Shown: positions 32,018 through 43,592, counted from the first letter of the stretch. The stretch is 64,000 nucleotides of DNA from Symbiodinium natans (GCA_905221605.1 CAJNDS010000003.1:660001-724000); one strand, 5' to 3'. The notes: a model not told the origin generated them from the sequence alone. Numbers and translations are program-made.

Positions 32018-33400
32018 TGGTTTTTGAGGATTGGTGCAGAATTATGGGCTTGTAGGGGTTTTATGGGCGTTCAGTGGTTTTTGAGGATTGGTGCAGAATT
32101 ATTGGCGTTTAGGGGTTTTATGGGCGTTTAGTGGTTTTGAGGATTGGTGCAGAATTGTGGGCATTAGGGGTTTCGGGGTTGATCCAAACAAACAGGGCTG
32201 AGCATGCCAAAAACAGCCAATCCTGAGCCCCTCAAAACTCCAATCCCGAATCCCTACCTGGCAACCCACCCTTCTCGGCTTGAGATGGGGCGGGATTCAT
32301 GGGTTTTTCTATACATGAGGCGTTTCCGTATAGATTTCAGGGGTTTTCCGTAGATTTTAGGGGGCTTTCCGTAGATCAAGGGTTTTCCGTGGGAGTTTCC
32401 CGTATTTCGGCTTTCCGTGGAATTATAGGTGCAATGTTTCGAATTTGAGGGTGCGTTCAAGGCATCACAGAGCAGAAACCCTTTCCGTGACCTTTCCGTG
32501 CATTATGGATAATGACGGTTTTTTATGGTTTTTTATGGTTTTTTATGGGCGTTTTTGCGTGGATTCTTTCCGTAGGAGCTCTTGGTAAGGCCACGGAAAC
32601 CCTAAATCAACAAGTTTACGGGCGAATTACGAGTTTGTATGGGTGAATTACGGGGTTTTACGGGCGTTTGGGGTTCTATTGCCGATCCCAACTGGAAAAA
32701 AACAGTCCAACATGCAACTGTAGTGGCACCCTCAACCCTGAACACCCTCACTGCAAATCCTCAACCCCAAAAACCCTCACTAAAACCCTCAACCCGACAA
32801 ACCCTCAACCCTAAAAACCCTCAACCCTAAAATCCCTCCTAAAAACCCTCAACCTTAAAACCCTCAACCCTAAAACCCTCAACCCTAAAAACCTTCAACC
32901 CTAAAAACCCTTAGACGGCCTAAACACCCTCAACCCTAAACACCCTCAACCCTAAATGTCCTCAACCCCAAGCACCCTCAACCCTAAAGACTCTCAATCC
33001 AAAACAGGGCTTCGGGAAAGGTTTGATTGTGGGTCGGTCGGATTTGACAGTTGGGTTCACCCAAGCATTCCTGTGTTCCCTCTCTAAACCCAAAACCCTT
33101 CAACCTCTGGAAGGGGACAAGGGTTCAGGCTCCGCCATAAGCTTGGTGCTTGGTGGGTTGTATATTTGTGTTTATACATTTTTATACCGAATTCTCATGT
33201 CCCCGATTTGGGAATTACGGGCGTTTCCAGTAAACTCTTCATACCCCCCGATCTCGGAATTACGGGCGTTTCCAGTAAAATCCAAATCCTCCCCGATCTC
33301 GGAATTACGGGCGTTTCCAGTAAAACCCTAATCCTCCCCGATTTCGGAATTACGGGCGTTGCCCGAATTACGGGCGTTTGCTTTTTTTACGGGCGTTTCC
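31905..33400. repeat. TACGGGCGTTT minisatellites and CCGTAGATTT variants
   Basis: The core ATTACGGGCGTTT recurs more than 15 times. A 60-bp unit (TTTAGTGGTTTTTGAGGATT) repeats three times at 32010-32160. A roughly 52-bp unit (GATCTCGGAATTACGGGCGT) repeats four times at 33205-33365. CCGTAGATT/TTTCCGTGG variants fill 32300-32480. 32720-33000 holds CCCTCAACCCTAAA-type repeats. No gene seen. Confidence 0.75.
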
Positions 33401-33483
33401 TAAAAAAACCCGGTTTTTTCCAAACAACCACAAATAATAGGGTCGTTTGGAGACCCAGGTAGGAACGCTACTGATACTTACTC

Positions 33484-33732
33484 ATGTTCCAAAAACCACC
33501 TCATATTGCGAGTACGGTCATTACTTCTCCTCTTCTGCATTGGCACACGCTGGCTCAAGAATTGGATGGCCATGATGCGGCTGACCGTGACAGTTGGGGC
33601 CTCAGCATCGTGCGGGGCATGAGCACTCTTTCAAGCAAACAGCTCGAACCGAGATCACACCCATCGCTACCCACCTCGAGGATTTTGACACGCTCTCGCA
33701 CGGAGCTCATGACAGCATTATACAATGTATAA
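33484..33732 (+). other. 82-codon open frame, unassigned
   Basis: Reads ELDGHDAADRDSWGLSIVRG. A 200-codon minus-strand frame overlaps it (33555-34157). Neither has a recognised domain; codon evidence is insufficient to choose. Confidence 0.2.
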
Positions 33733-33976
33733 AACCCCAACCCCAACGAAACACGCCTGTCCTGTGCTGTCCTTGCCCCAGCCCAGGCAACACTGCAGCA
33801 TTGTCCAGGCATAATCATACGCAATTGTGGATTGCAAGCGCACGTGTATAAAAAAAAAATAAATATAGAAAAAAGAGATATATGTATATACACACCCAAG
33901 AAAGTGTACGAAGGATGCGCTTGCTCAGCAGAACTCCTAGTTGGGTGTAGACCCCTCAGCCGTCGACAGTAGTCTC

Positions 33977-34694
33977 CTACGCAATGGATCCCTGCAACCT
34001 GACCTTGCGTCCCCACAACCTGTGCTTGCGATCCGCTGAGGAGTGTCGTTTGCAACAACATTGGCCGGGAACTCGGTGTTTGAGGGTGTAGTGTTGACAG
34101 CTTGTTAGACGGAAAGGTGAAGCCTGTTTCTGCTTTTTGAGAAGCCTTCGAGCACATCCCTCAAGCTGACGAATATCCGACAAGGCAGGCCTTCTGAAAA
34201 GCCAACCCCAGCCCGCTTTCGGCAGAGCCGAGTACTGGGCCAACCTAACCCGCCTTTTCAACCCACCCGGCAAGCAAGCGCACTTCGAGGCCTTCGCCTG
34301 AGAGTCTTTCAACCTTTTGCTTTTCATTCTCGTCAGCTTGTCTGCCACGAGCCGGCGTGAAAGCAAATCCCAAGATTCGGATGTTGTCTTTGATCCTGTC
34401 CGGTTGCAAGCCCGCCCCCACCATTTGGAGACGCCATTTAATGGTGAAGTGGGAGTACTGGGCCTTCCCCATGTTCTCTTTGAGGCCCAAAGCGAGGAAG
34501 CCTCGGAGCCTTTCGAGTTGGGCAACAGCAGGATGGTCCCCTCTCGACGAACGACCTCGTGAGGTGGAAACCCAACGAGCCCAAATCGACCCGGTTGGGT
34601 TCAGTACACAAAGATGGGAACTAACATGATGGAAACCCAACCGCCCCAAATCGACCCGAAACAGGGGTTGGGTTAAATTGGACAAGGAAGACAC
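33977..34694 (-). pseudogene. LINE-type reverse transcriptase fragment, frameshifted
   Basis: Two overlapping minus frames carry one protein-like path. The 5' part (34694 to about 34250) includes LERLRGFLALGLKENMGKAQ and then RIKDNIRILGFAF. The 3' part in a shifted frame includes ALPKAGWGWLFRRPALSDI. The order and motifs (region after the RT active site, then thumb) fit non-LTR retrotransposons. The catalytic part is missing or lost in the adjacent minisatellite. The frameshift marks it as inactive. Confidence 0.6.
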
Positions 34695-36390
34695 GCCGCA
34701 AAAGACCCAAACCCCCAGCGGGGTTGGGTTCAGTACAAGAAGATGGAAAGGGTTGAGTTCAGCACAAGAAGATACGAAAAACCTCCCAAGAAGGCCAATA
34801 AGAGATGGAAACCCAACCCGCTCCCCCTCTCCAAATCAACCCGAAACAGGGGCGTTGGGTTCAGTGCAGAAAGATGTAAAAAGACAAAAACCCTACCAAG
34901 AAGGCCCGGAAAGATGGAAACCCAACCCCCCCAAATCCACCCAAAACAGGGGGGTTGGGTACAGTACAAAAGGATGGAAGCAGACTAAAAACCTCCCAAG
35001 AAGGCCCGAAACGATGGACACCCAACCCTCCCCCCCTTAATCGACGGGGTTTGGTTCTGTGCAAAGAGATGAAAACAAACGCAAAACTTCCCACAAACCC
35101 TCCCAAATCGACCCGAGACGGGGGAAGGGTTGGGTCTGCAAATGGACTGAAGCAGACGGAAGACCTCCCAAGAAGGCCCAGAAGGCGGGCCCAACCATGA
35201 CAGCTCGCTGATACAGCTTGGTGGTTGCGGTGGTGGCCACTACAAGATGATGGAAACCGACGACAAACCTCCCACGAGGGCCCAAAAAGATGCGCTCCAA
35301 ATCGACCCGAGACAGTGCGGGGGGGGGGGGGGGGGGGGTGTTCAAGAAATGGAAAATGGAAACAGACGAAATCCGCCCAAGAAGGCACAAAAAGATGGAA
35401 ACCCAACCCCCCAAATCGACCCGAGACAGCGGTGTTGGGTTCAGTAAAGCAATCCGTGCGACGTTTGTGTTGTGTAAGTACGGTGGTCATGGCATGGCGT
35501 AGGTGCGAAGAAATAGGTGTGGCGTAGGTAGTGTGATCTCGGAGCGGTGTAAGCGCCAGAGCGAGAGCCCTCACTCTCAAAGAAGGCCCAAATGGACGGA
35601 AGCCCAACCGCCCCAAGTCGACCCGAGACTGGGGGATTGGGTTCAGAGCAAAAGGATGGAAACAGACAAAGCAACCCCCAAGAAGGCACAAAAAGATGGA
35701 AACCCAACCCTCCCAAGTCGACCTGAGACAGATGGATGTAAACAGGCGAAAAACTCCCAAGGAGGCAAAAAAGATGGAAACCCAACCACCGCAAACCGAC
35801 CCCGGACAGGACTACAAAAGATCGAAACAGACGAAAAGCCTGCCAAGATGGCCCGAATAGATGGAAACCCACCCGAGGTGTGGCGTTCAGGGGTTCACGT
35901 TCAGGGTTAGGGGTTCAGGGTTTAGGGGTGTAGGCCTTCAGCCCTGAACCCTAAACATCAAAGGCCTAACTATTGTTAAGGGACTTTTTTCTTCAGTTAG
36001 GATCCTTATAACCCAACGGTCCTTGTAACCATACTTGTAACTAAGGGGGGTTCAAACCAAAAAGATGGAAACAGCAGGCCCAAAAAACATGGAAACCCAA
36101 TACTTTCAGTACAGCAAGATGGAGAGAAAACGAAAAACCTCCCAAGAAGGCACAACCAGATGGAAACCCGATCGACCCACTGCCGAAACAGGAGGAAGGG
36201 GACAGACGAAACACCTCCCAAGAAGGCCCACAAATACCCCAACCCGAAAGAGAGGGTTCGGTTCAGTTCACAACGCTGGAAGCCGATGAAAAACCTCCCA
36301 AGAAGGCCCGAAAAAGATGGACCCCCCCCCCCCCCAAATCGACCCAATGGAAAGAGATGAAAAACCTCCCAAGAAGGCCCTCAAAGACGG
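34560..36390. repeat. minisatellite array, unit about 100-110 bp
   Basis: Degenerate direct repeats of a unit containing CCCAAATCGACCCGAAACAG, TTGGGTTCAGTACAAAAAGA and AAAACCTCCCAAGAAGGCCC; about 15 copies. It is broken at 35460-35560 by unique sequence and at 35880-36060 by telomere-like units. Open frames in all directions here are repeat artefacts. Confidence 0.85.
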
Positions 36391-36710
36391 ACACCCAACT
36401 AGGTACAAGTGTTGTATGATGAAAGCAGCACTGTTTTGAGATTGACCTTTACTGGCAACAGACGTCCTTCGTCCATGTAAAACGGAATTGCTTTCAAGGC
36501 TGGAAGGCGTGACTGATTGATGGCTTGGGGTTTACATCAGGAGGGTTTAGGTTTCATAGATGCGGGTGCATCATATCACTTAATTGTAGCTGCTTCTGTT
36601 TTGGTGTCGACTTCCCATGGCTCGTCCTTGGATAATTCCTAGGATTTTTCTTGAGGATGATCGGGCTGTTCTTTTTTGCAAAACTGAGATGATGTTGGTC
36701 AGCCGCGCAG

Positions 36711-36756
36711 GCGCGAGCGGCAGAAGCTCGAGCAGTCTTTCGCAAGCACCTTCAAG
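36711..36756 (+). CDS. short chain exon 1 (36.7-37.3 kb)
   Basis: CGCGCAG|G acceptor, GC donor at 36757-36758. Reads RERQKLEQSFASTFK, strongly helical and charged. Confidence 0.5.
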
Positions 36757-36950
36757 GCCAAAGAGTCCAAAGATGTTTACAACTATTCGAATCCGGCTTT
36801 CGGGTTTCTGGTCTAGGGGTGCAGGGTTTAGGGTCGAAGGGCTTTCTCGGGCCCATTACGGCGTTGAGAGATTGTTGGTGTTAGGGCTTTGAGAGATTTG
36901 GGCTTCAGAGGTTTTAGGCTTGAGCGCCTGGGAAAGTCGTTGCCCCAGAG

Positions 36951-36986
36951 GACGTGAAGGCGCTTCTCGAGAAGGCGGGAGAGAAA
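36951..36986 (+). CDS. short chain exon 2
   Basis: CCCCAGAG|G acceptor, GC donor at 36987-36988. Reads DVKALLEKAGEK, in phase with the exon before; frame open further (ATLGVVWLSKTW). Confidence 0.5.
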
Positions 36987-37231
36987 GCCACCTTGGGTGT
37001 TGTTTGGCTATCTAAAACCTGGCTTTGCTTCACTCATGGTCAACATCCCGCAATCGGCAACATTACCTTGCACGGGCTTGCATTTCATGGCTTAAGGTTC
37101 AGGGTAGTAAGAGAGTTGGGCTCAAGGTTTAAGGTCTGTGCTCGTCAGGGGTTTCGTGGGAGTACTAAAAGGCACGTTTAAGGAGGGATCCGAACGCAAA
37201 AGGGGTCCTGCAACTCGCATTGATGTCCCAG

Positions 37232-37315
37232 GTTTTCTTCGATTCTGTGAGGGCAACGCCGAACCCTACTAGTAAGTCAATGTTGAAAGGCCCCTCCCTG
37301 ATTAGAAAAACCTAA
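37232..37315 (+). CDS. short chain exon 3, possibly terminal
   Basis: TGTCCCAG|G acceptor. In phase 0 reads VFFDSVRATPNPTSKSMLKG to TAA at 37313-37315. In another phase GFLRFCEGNAEPY followed by TAG is also open, so the frame is not settled. Confidence 0.4.
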   Translation, partial: VFFDSVRATPNPTSKSMLKGPSLIRKT

Positions 37316-37319
37316 CCCC

Positions 37320-38640
37320 TAACCCCCCCTGTACGGTCGTAAACTTGCCACATCTCTTCAGCTGTCAAATTGCCTGCCGCTACTTGCGAGGGCGGCGCAA
37401 AACGCTGACAGGGCAGAGCTAGGCCACTGATATACAAGCTACCAACAAGGGCTATACCTTCGGGAGTGCTGAATCAGGTGTGTAGGACAGGATCCTTAGA
37501 AAGTTGCCTGCGTCGAAAAACATGCAGGGTATAAACTTCTCCGTACTTGACCCTGCATGATCAAACCCTGAGACCTAGCCCAAAACCACTGTGAACCCTG
37601 TCTGTCCCAGAGCCCTCTGAGTCGGTCTGAGCCTCAACCCTACTAATTTCCCAAGAAGGTTGTTGACTTTTCGGGGGTGGTGGGGGGGGGTTTGGGGTTT
37701 AGGCATAAAGGGTTTTGAGAGGTCCCTGTATGCTGAATTTGCCCTCCTTCGCGTCGAGGGTTTACTTGCTGCACTTCGGGCGATGCTAAGGGGCCATACT
37801 TTGCACGGGGGCTCCACCGCCACCAGGCAGAAGGGCAGAGAAGTGCACCGGCGCCCGACGTGCAGGACCGAGTGGAAGATATAAGTGATTTGTTCTTGTT
37901 GGACTATCTCCAGGTTAAACCCTAATGACGGCCCTAATGATTGTTGTGGGATTCGCAATGCATGCTTATAGGGCTCTCTTGGGGCTCATAGATCCATCTC
38001 TGCAGAGGTAACCAGGTTGGGGCAAAATTTGGGCTGCGCAGCCCTCGGAATATTGTGTTTAAAGTTTAGGGTTTCGGGGGCTTGGAGTAACCAGCGACAG
38101 TCCTCGTTATGCTCGGCCCGCAACCCCCGCCACTAGACCGATTGGAAATATGTGTTCTCTTTGAAATGTAGTTGCCTGCGGCGCCTGAAATATGCCCGGC
38201 AAGCATAAATTCGAGCATCTCCAGTATACTCAAGCAGGGAAGTCACATCCCGGACCCAGGCGCTGAACGAGATGGATTGAATTCGAGTGGTACCTTGCGT
38301 GACACCACTTCTCCAGCACTCCTTGGTCTCATGCAGGTGTTTGCAAATCCTGCAAGTGGCCAGCTTGCCGAGTGTCTGCTCGCCGAAGAAGCGTTGCAGG
38401 ATTCCGGATGCTTTTTGATGAGCTTGCGTGTGTAGCGAAGTGAACATGGCTGCCTGAAGACTTGGCATTGAATGACTCAGCCATAAGCCTGGGAGGCCAC
38501 CAAATCTTGGCAGGCAAGACCAGCCCGCTGAAAAGCAGAACATGTGGGTGAAACCTGCATGGTCTGGCACCTATCTGCTGCCACGAAGCAAAGAGAGTCA
38601 CTTGAGTCACTTGCGCTTAGTCTGCGAGTTTTAGGGCTTT
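37320..38640. other. unique region with open frames on both strands
   Basis: Telomere repeats are almost absent. The + frame at 37710-37884 (LYAEFALLRVEGLLAALRAM) and the minus frame at 38133-38570 (145 codons, ending YACRAYFRRRRQLHFKENTY) look protein-like. Neither can be assigned; old mobile-element sequence is likely. Confidence 0.3.
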
Positions 38641-38780
38641 AGGGTTTAGGGTGTGGGTGCTCTTTTCGGCCCGAGGAAACCCACCTACAACCTACGTACA
38701 TATACATATGTACATGTACATACACTTTTGTTGTACTGTTGACGTTGTAGTTAAAACGCAGCAAGTGTTTGCAACAAAGA

Positions 38781-38881
38781 AAGCCCAGAACGAAGCCCTC
38801 GACCTCAAACGACTCCCTCAACACACCCTCACCCACCAGTTTGCGGCTTCCTTCTGCGCCTCGCGCCCTCCAGTGACCTAG
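38781..38881 (+). CDS. candidate terminal exon
   Basis: AACAAAG| acceptor (followed by A rather than G). Reads KAQNEALDLKRLPQHTLTHQ then FAASFCASRPPVT, stop TAG at 38879-38881. Confidence 0.3.
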
Positions 38882-39330
38882 GTTAGTAGGGCTCTGGCTG
38901 CAAGAGGTTCAACTCTGTCAGCTGTGCGGTTTCGGGTTTAGGGTTTAGGGTTTAGGGCTACTTGGCCCTGAAGCCCAGAAGGTTCGCTTCCACAGGGTTT
39001 TGTTTTGTGAGGTGAGACCAAGGTTTCTCAACACCCTATTTTAAGCCTTCAACAGCCTTGTTTCCACCGCTTTTTTGAGCGAAGCCAAAGACTGCTTTGC
39101 TCGCATGTGCCGGCTGTGAGCTTCGACGAGGCCTCCAGTGGTGGTTTAGGGATGTTTTGCTTGCTTGGGGTTTAGGGTTTAGGGTTTGTGGTTTAGGCTT
39201 TAGGGCTTCGGGTTAGAGACAAGCAGAAGTGCTTTCACTCTCGCCACCGTTGAGTCGTGAGACTGTCCGAGTGCTTGTCTACTTGAGCTACCTTCAACCC
39301 TATTGGCCAAACTTGCAACAACTTCAGCAG

Positions 39331-39396
39331 GAGCATATTCTGTCAGCATATGTAGATCCAGGTGGGGATGACCCGGATATCCCAGGCTCGAGATAG
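39331..39396 (+). CDS. candidate terminal exon
   Basis: CTTCAGCAG|G acceptor. Reads EHILSAYVDPGGDDPDIPGS, R, stop TAG at 39394-39396. The frame is open upstream to 39217 (VRVLVYLSYLQPYWPNLQQL), giving 59 codons, long for this window. Confidence 0.4.
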   Translation, partial: EHILSAYVDPGGDDPDIPGSR

Positions 39397-39519
39397 GAGT
39401 TGGAGTCCGGCTGTAGTAGGGATGAGGATGGCTGAGGCTTTAGGGTTTAGGGCTTAGGGTTCGAGGGTTTGAAGATGGGTTTTGAAGATGGGTTTAGGCC
39501 CTAAACCCTGAACCCTAAG

Positions 39520-39570
39520 AACGGCTACGAAGTTACATGCAGCTGTTGCCTGCTTCATCCCGTCCAGATG
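39520..39570 (+). CDS. candidate exon before chain 4
   Basis: Acceptor CCTAAG| followed by A. Reads NGYEVTCSCCLLHPVQM in phase 0, GC donor at 39571-39572. Cys-rich. Confidence 0.3.
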
Positions 39571-39733
39571 GCCGGAAGCTCTCGCGACCCTAAACCCTAG
39601 AGCCTTACACGTTTAAATCCTGAACCCTACAAATCCCCAGGCCCTAAACCCCCTAAGCAACCCTAAACCCCTAAACGCCCAAACCCTGAACCTTAAACCA
39701 TACACCGTAAACCCTAAACCCTCTCTGGCCCAG

Positions 39734-39782
39734 GGAATGTCGGAGTTCTATGTGGGTCAGCGGGTTGAGTACTACAGCTCGG
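39734..39782 (+). CDS. chain 4 exon 1: VGQRVEYYS module
   Basis: TGGCCCAG|G acceptor, GC donor at 39783-39784. Reads GMSEFYVGQRVEYYSS plus one base. With the next two exons it makes a small beta-type module, VGxxVEYYSxxFxxWIxCxI then DGxLxL, that from memory recurs in many predicted dinoflagellate proteins. Function unknown. Confidence 0.6.
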
Positions 39783-40277
39783 GCCTTGGCTGGTCCCTTC
39801 CAAGCCCCAAAACCAACATGGGATTTAGGATTTTAGGATTTAGGGCTTAGGGTTCCTACAGGCCTGAATCCTAGACGCCCTCACCCCTAAATCCTAAAAG
39901 CTTCGGATTTCGGGGTGCAGGTTTTCAGGGGTGCTTTGGGGTTTGAAGGCTTATTTTGGTGGTTCAAAAGCGTAGGGGATTTACAAGGTTTAGGGGAGTG
40001 GCGTCGACTTTGGGGGTTTCAGGGGGGCAGGGGTTTAGGGGGTCAATGGTTTGTTTGTTGGTGCTTAAGGCCGGAGTGGGGGAAGGGAACATAGGTGCGC
40101 TACTCCAGGGGGTATTCTATGGGGGCTATCGGCGGCCATCGTGGTTGTTTTCGGGATCCACTCCTCCACGCCCCCTAATAAGATGAAAGGAAACGAAGTC
40201 CAAGATTTGGGGCTTGGCCCTTAGTAGGGAATGAGGGCATGAGGTACCTATACTCCCTTCAAGGGTATATATAGGGC

Positions 40278-40384
40278 CCTAAACCCTAAACCCTAAACCC
40301 TAAACCCTAAACCCTAAACCCTAAACCCTAAACCCTAAACCCTAAACCCTAAACCCTAAACCCTAAACCCTAAACCCTAAACCA
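40278..40384 (-). repeat. (CCCTAAA)15
   Basis: Flanked by inverted-repeat-like AGGGCCCTA/TAGGGCCC sequences. Confidence 0.97.
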
Positions 40385-40471
40385 GGGCCCTACCTCCCTC
40401 ATTCCCGACGAAGAACCAGGGGATTTAGGGGCCTTCAGCAGTGTAACGTTGATGGGCTCGGGCTCCAGGGT

Positions 40472-40735
40472 AACCCTTAAACCCTTAAAACCCTTAAAAC
40501 CCTTAAAGCCCTTAAGCCCTTAAACCCTTAAAACCCTTTAAACCCTTTAAACCCTTAAAACCCTTAAAACCCTTAACAACCCTTTAAACCCTTACACCCT
40601 TACACCCTTACACCCCTTACACCCTTAGACCCTTAGACCCTTAGACCCTTAAACCCTCAAACCCTTAAAACTCTTAGACCCTTAGACCCTTAGACCCTTA
40701 GACCCTTAAACCCTTAAACCCTCAAACCCAAACAA
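40472..40735 (-). repeat. CCCTTAAA/CCCTTACA/CCCTTAGA array
   Basis: More than 30 units, all carrying an extra T; sub-blocks homogenised for A, C or G at the seventh position. Confidence 0.92.
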
Positions 40736-40765
40736 AAACTCTAAAACCCACGTCGGCGAGCTCAG

Positions 40766-40806
40766 GTCCCTCCTTTTCCGAGTGGATTGAGTGCAAGATC
40801 TCGCTT
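40766..40806 (+). CDS. chain 4 exon 2
   Basis: GCTCAG|G acceptor, GC donor at 40807-40808. Reads PSFSEWIECKISL, completing the W-I-x-C strand of the module. Confidence 0.6.
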
Positions 40807-41844
40807 GCGCTGGGCTTACTCCCGAAATGCGCAAGTTATTGTGGTTTAGGGTTTAGAGTTTGGGGTTTAGGGTTCAGGGTTTGGGGTTTAGGGTTTAGAG
40901 TTTGGGGTTTCGGGTTTCGAGTTTGGGGTTTGGGGTTTAGGGTTTGGGGTTTAGAGGTTGGGGTTTGGGGTTGAGGGTTGGGGGTTCAAGCTTTAAACCC
41001 TAACCCCTTGGTATCTTTTTGCCACTCCTTCAGTTACCCGACTCCTCAGACCAGGTCCCAGAACGTGGGGTTTGCGAAAGTGCGTAGAGCTCGGGCCTGC
41101 AGCTTTAAGGAGGGCACGTTTAGGGTTTCCAGGGTTTAGGGTTTAGGGATGTTTAGGGTTTAGGGTTTAGGGTTTGGGGATTTTAGGGTTTAGGGTTCTT
41201 TATGGTCACTGTCTTGGACTAGGGCGGAGGGGAAAAGTGTCAACCCTCCATAAAACCCTGAACCCTGAAGCCTCCTAAGCTCAACGCTCCCCCTCATCAC
41301 CCCGCAAGGTCGCGAGTTATAGGTACAAAAGGGAATGATTTCTAGTGGCGATTCTCCTACTTATCACAACCCCATATCTCCCCCAAAAACCCTAAACCTC
41401 CTCAAGCCCTTCACTCCTATAAACCCTTAAACCCTTCACTCCCTGTAAGCCCCTAAGAACCTAAACCCCTTCATCCCCCAAAACCCTTCACTCCCGAAAC
41501 CCTTCACTCCCCAAACCCTGCACACCGGTCAAAGGTTTAGGGTTTAGGGTTTAGGGTTTAGGGTTTAGGGTTTAGGGTTTAGGGTTTAGGGTTTAGGGTT
41601 CCCTAAACCCCCCAACCCCCCCCCCCCCCCCCCCAAACCCGTAGAGCCTGAACCCTAAACTCCTCAATCCCCTAGAACCCAAACTTCACTCCCTAAACCC
41701 TATACCCCTAAGCCCTTCACTCCCTAAACCCTAAACCCCCAAACCCTGAACTCCTAAGCCCCTCAACCCTGAACTCCTTAATCCCCTAAGCCCTAAACCC
41801 TAAATCCTAAACCCAAAACCCTAAACCCTAAACCCCAACCCGAG

Positions 41845-41901
41845 GTGCGCCCCGATGGCAAGCTGAAGCTTGAGCACGTGGACGGCAGCGGCGTTCTCAA
41901 G
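41845..41901 (+). CDS. chain 4 exon 3
   Basis: ACCCGAG|G acceptor, GA donor at 41902-41903. Reads VRPDGKLKLEHVDGSGVLK; joins the previous exon as WIECKISL-VRPDGKLKL, the expected spacing for the module. Confidence 0.6.
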
Positions 41902-42255
41902 GACTCCGGTTTGGAGTTTAGGGTCTAGGGTCTAGGGTTTGGGGTTTGGGGTTTGGGGTTTAGGGTTCAGGGTTTAAGGCTCAGGGTTTAGGGTTTAGGG
42001 TTGAGTGCAAAAGGGTCCCTGTCACTGCTTACGGATCAGGGTTGAGGAGTTAGGGGGTTGTGTTGAGGGTTTAAGGTTCCGTCCGCTTTGGGATCCTGAA
42101 GCCCTAAACCCGAAACCCCCCAACCCCCCTCAAACCCCAAAGCCCCCAACCCCGAAACGCCTCAACGCCTCAACCCCAACCCCAAACCCAGCCCCCCCAA
42201 ACCCCAAGAAACTCCCCAACCCCCCAAAACCCAACTTCCCCAAACCCCAAGCCCT

Positions 42256-42476
42256 AAACCATACACCCTAAACCCTAAACCCTAAACCCTAAACCCTAAA
42301 CCCTAAACCTTAAACCCTAAACCCTAAACCCTAAACCCTAAACCCTAAACCCTAAACCCTAAACCCTAAACCCTAAACCCTAAACCCTAAACCCTAAACC
42401 CTCAACCCTAAACCCTAAACCCTAAACCCTAAACCCTAAACCCTAAACCCTAAACCCTAAACCCTAAACCCTAACC
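42256..42476 (-). repeat. (CCCTAAA)31
   Basis: One of the longest tracts; ends 20 bp before the 42497 exon. Confidence 0.97.
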
Positions 42477-42496
42477 CCCAAACCCTATCCCCGGAG

Positions 42497-42568
42497 GAAG
42501 CCGCGGAGCCTTCGCGCGTGCGCGCAGGGCCCGGGGGCAGCGGTGGGAAGCCGCCAAGCGGGGGCAAG
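42497..42568 (+). CDS. chain 4 exon 4, low-complexity tail
   Basis: CCGGAG|G acceptor, GC donor at 42569-42570. Reads EAAEPSRVRAGPGGSGGKPP then SGGK. Confidence 0.55.
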
Positions 42569-43091
42569 GCCGAAGGATCATTAGGGTTTAGGGTTTAGGG
42601 TTTAGGGTTTAGGGTTTAGGGTTTAGGGTTTAGGGCATGAGTGTTTTTGGGTTCAGGGTTAGGTTGAGGGTTTAAGGTTTAGGGTTTGGGGTTTAGGGTT
42701 GAGGGTGTTGGGTTTAGGGTTTGGGGTTTAGGGTTTGGGGTTTAGGGTTTGGGGTTTAGGGTTTGGGGTCAGGACGTTGCCTGGCGACTCTACCTTGGAC
42801 CCCCAAAGGTGGTACGTACCTGTGGGTTTGGGGATCCTTTTTTCATGATCCCTAACGCAATATCACGGGCCATATCAGGAGTATATTAAAGGAAGCCTGA
42901 ATTACGGGGTACAGCCCCTAGGAGCACGAATCTGAATCCCTTGATGTTGAGGGCTTCGCATGGTTAGGGCTTGGGATTTAGGATGTTTGTGGAGCCCTAA
43001 ACCCTAAATCTAACGGGCTGTCGCCCACAGCCGGGCACGCCCACCAGCAGCAGGACAACGGCAGCAAGCACAGCAGCAACAACAGCAAACA

Positions 43092-43290
43092 CCGTGGAGG
43101 TGTTCATGTTCAGAAACACCGTGGAGGTGCATGGCCACACTGTGGAAGTGCGCATGTACAGTTTTCACGTTCGCAAACGCCGTGGAGGTGTTCATGTTCA
43201 GCATTTGCAGTCTTCACTTTCGCAAACACCGTGGAGGTGTTCGTGCTCACAAGCACCGTGGAGGCATCCACGGCCACACTGTAGAAGAAA
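43092..43290. repeat. 25-bp minisatellite (ACCGTGGAGGTGTTCATGTT)
   Basis: Six to eight imperfect copies centred on CACCGTGGAGGTG. Open in a + frame (MEVFMFRNTVEVHGHTVEVR) but repeat-driven. Confidence 0.8.
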
Positions 43291-43317
43291 CCCGGAACCT
43301 TACACCCTAAACTCTCA

Positions 43318-43373
43318 ACAACAACCACAACAACAACAACCACAACAACAACAACAACAACAGCAGCAGCAGC

Positions 43374-43405
<32 letters not shown>

Positions 43406-43592
43406 CCAAACAAACAACCAACCAAACAAACAAACAAACAAACAACCAACCAAACAAACAAACAAAGAAAAACAAACAAACAAACAAACAAACAAACAAA
43501 CAAACAAACAAACAAACAAACAAACAAACAAACAAACAAGCAACGGCGCGCGGGCGCGCGCGCGCGCGCGCGCGCGGGTGCGCGCGCTGTGC
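43318..43592. repeat. CAA, CAAA and CG microsatellites
   Basis: (CAA)n at 43318-43405, (CAAA)n at 43405-43541, (CG)n at 43545-43590. Long Gln/Asn or Cys/Leu/Val frames across it are artefacts. Confidence 0.97.

Noticed and set aside
34861-35760. 299-codon minus-strand frame
   Set aside because: Runs along the 105-bp minisatellite array whose unit length happens to preserve frame; copies on the other strand are equally open.
41055-41118. Exon reading SQNVGFAKVRRARACSFKEG
   Set aside because: Phase clashes with neighbours, and the VEYYS/WIECKI module joins correctly (WIECKISL-VRPDGKL) only if this segment is skipped.
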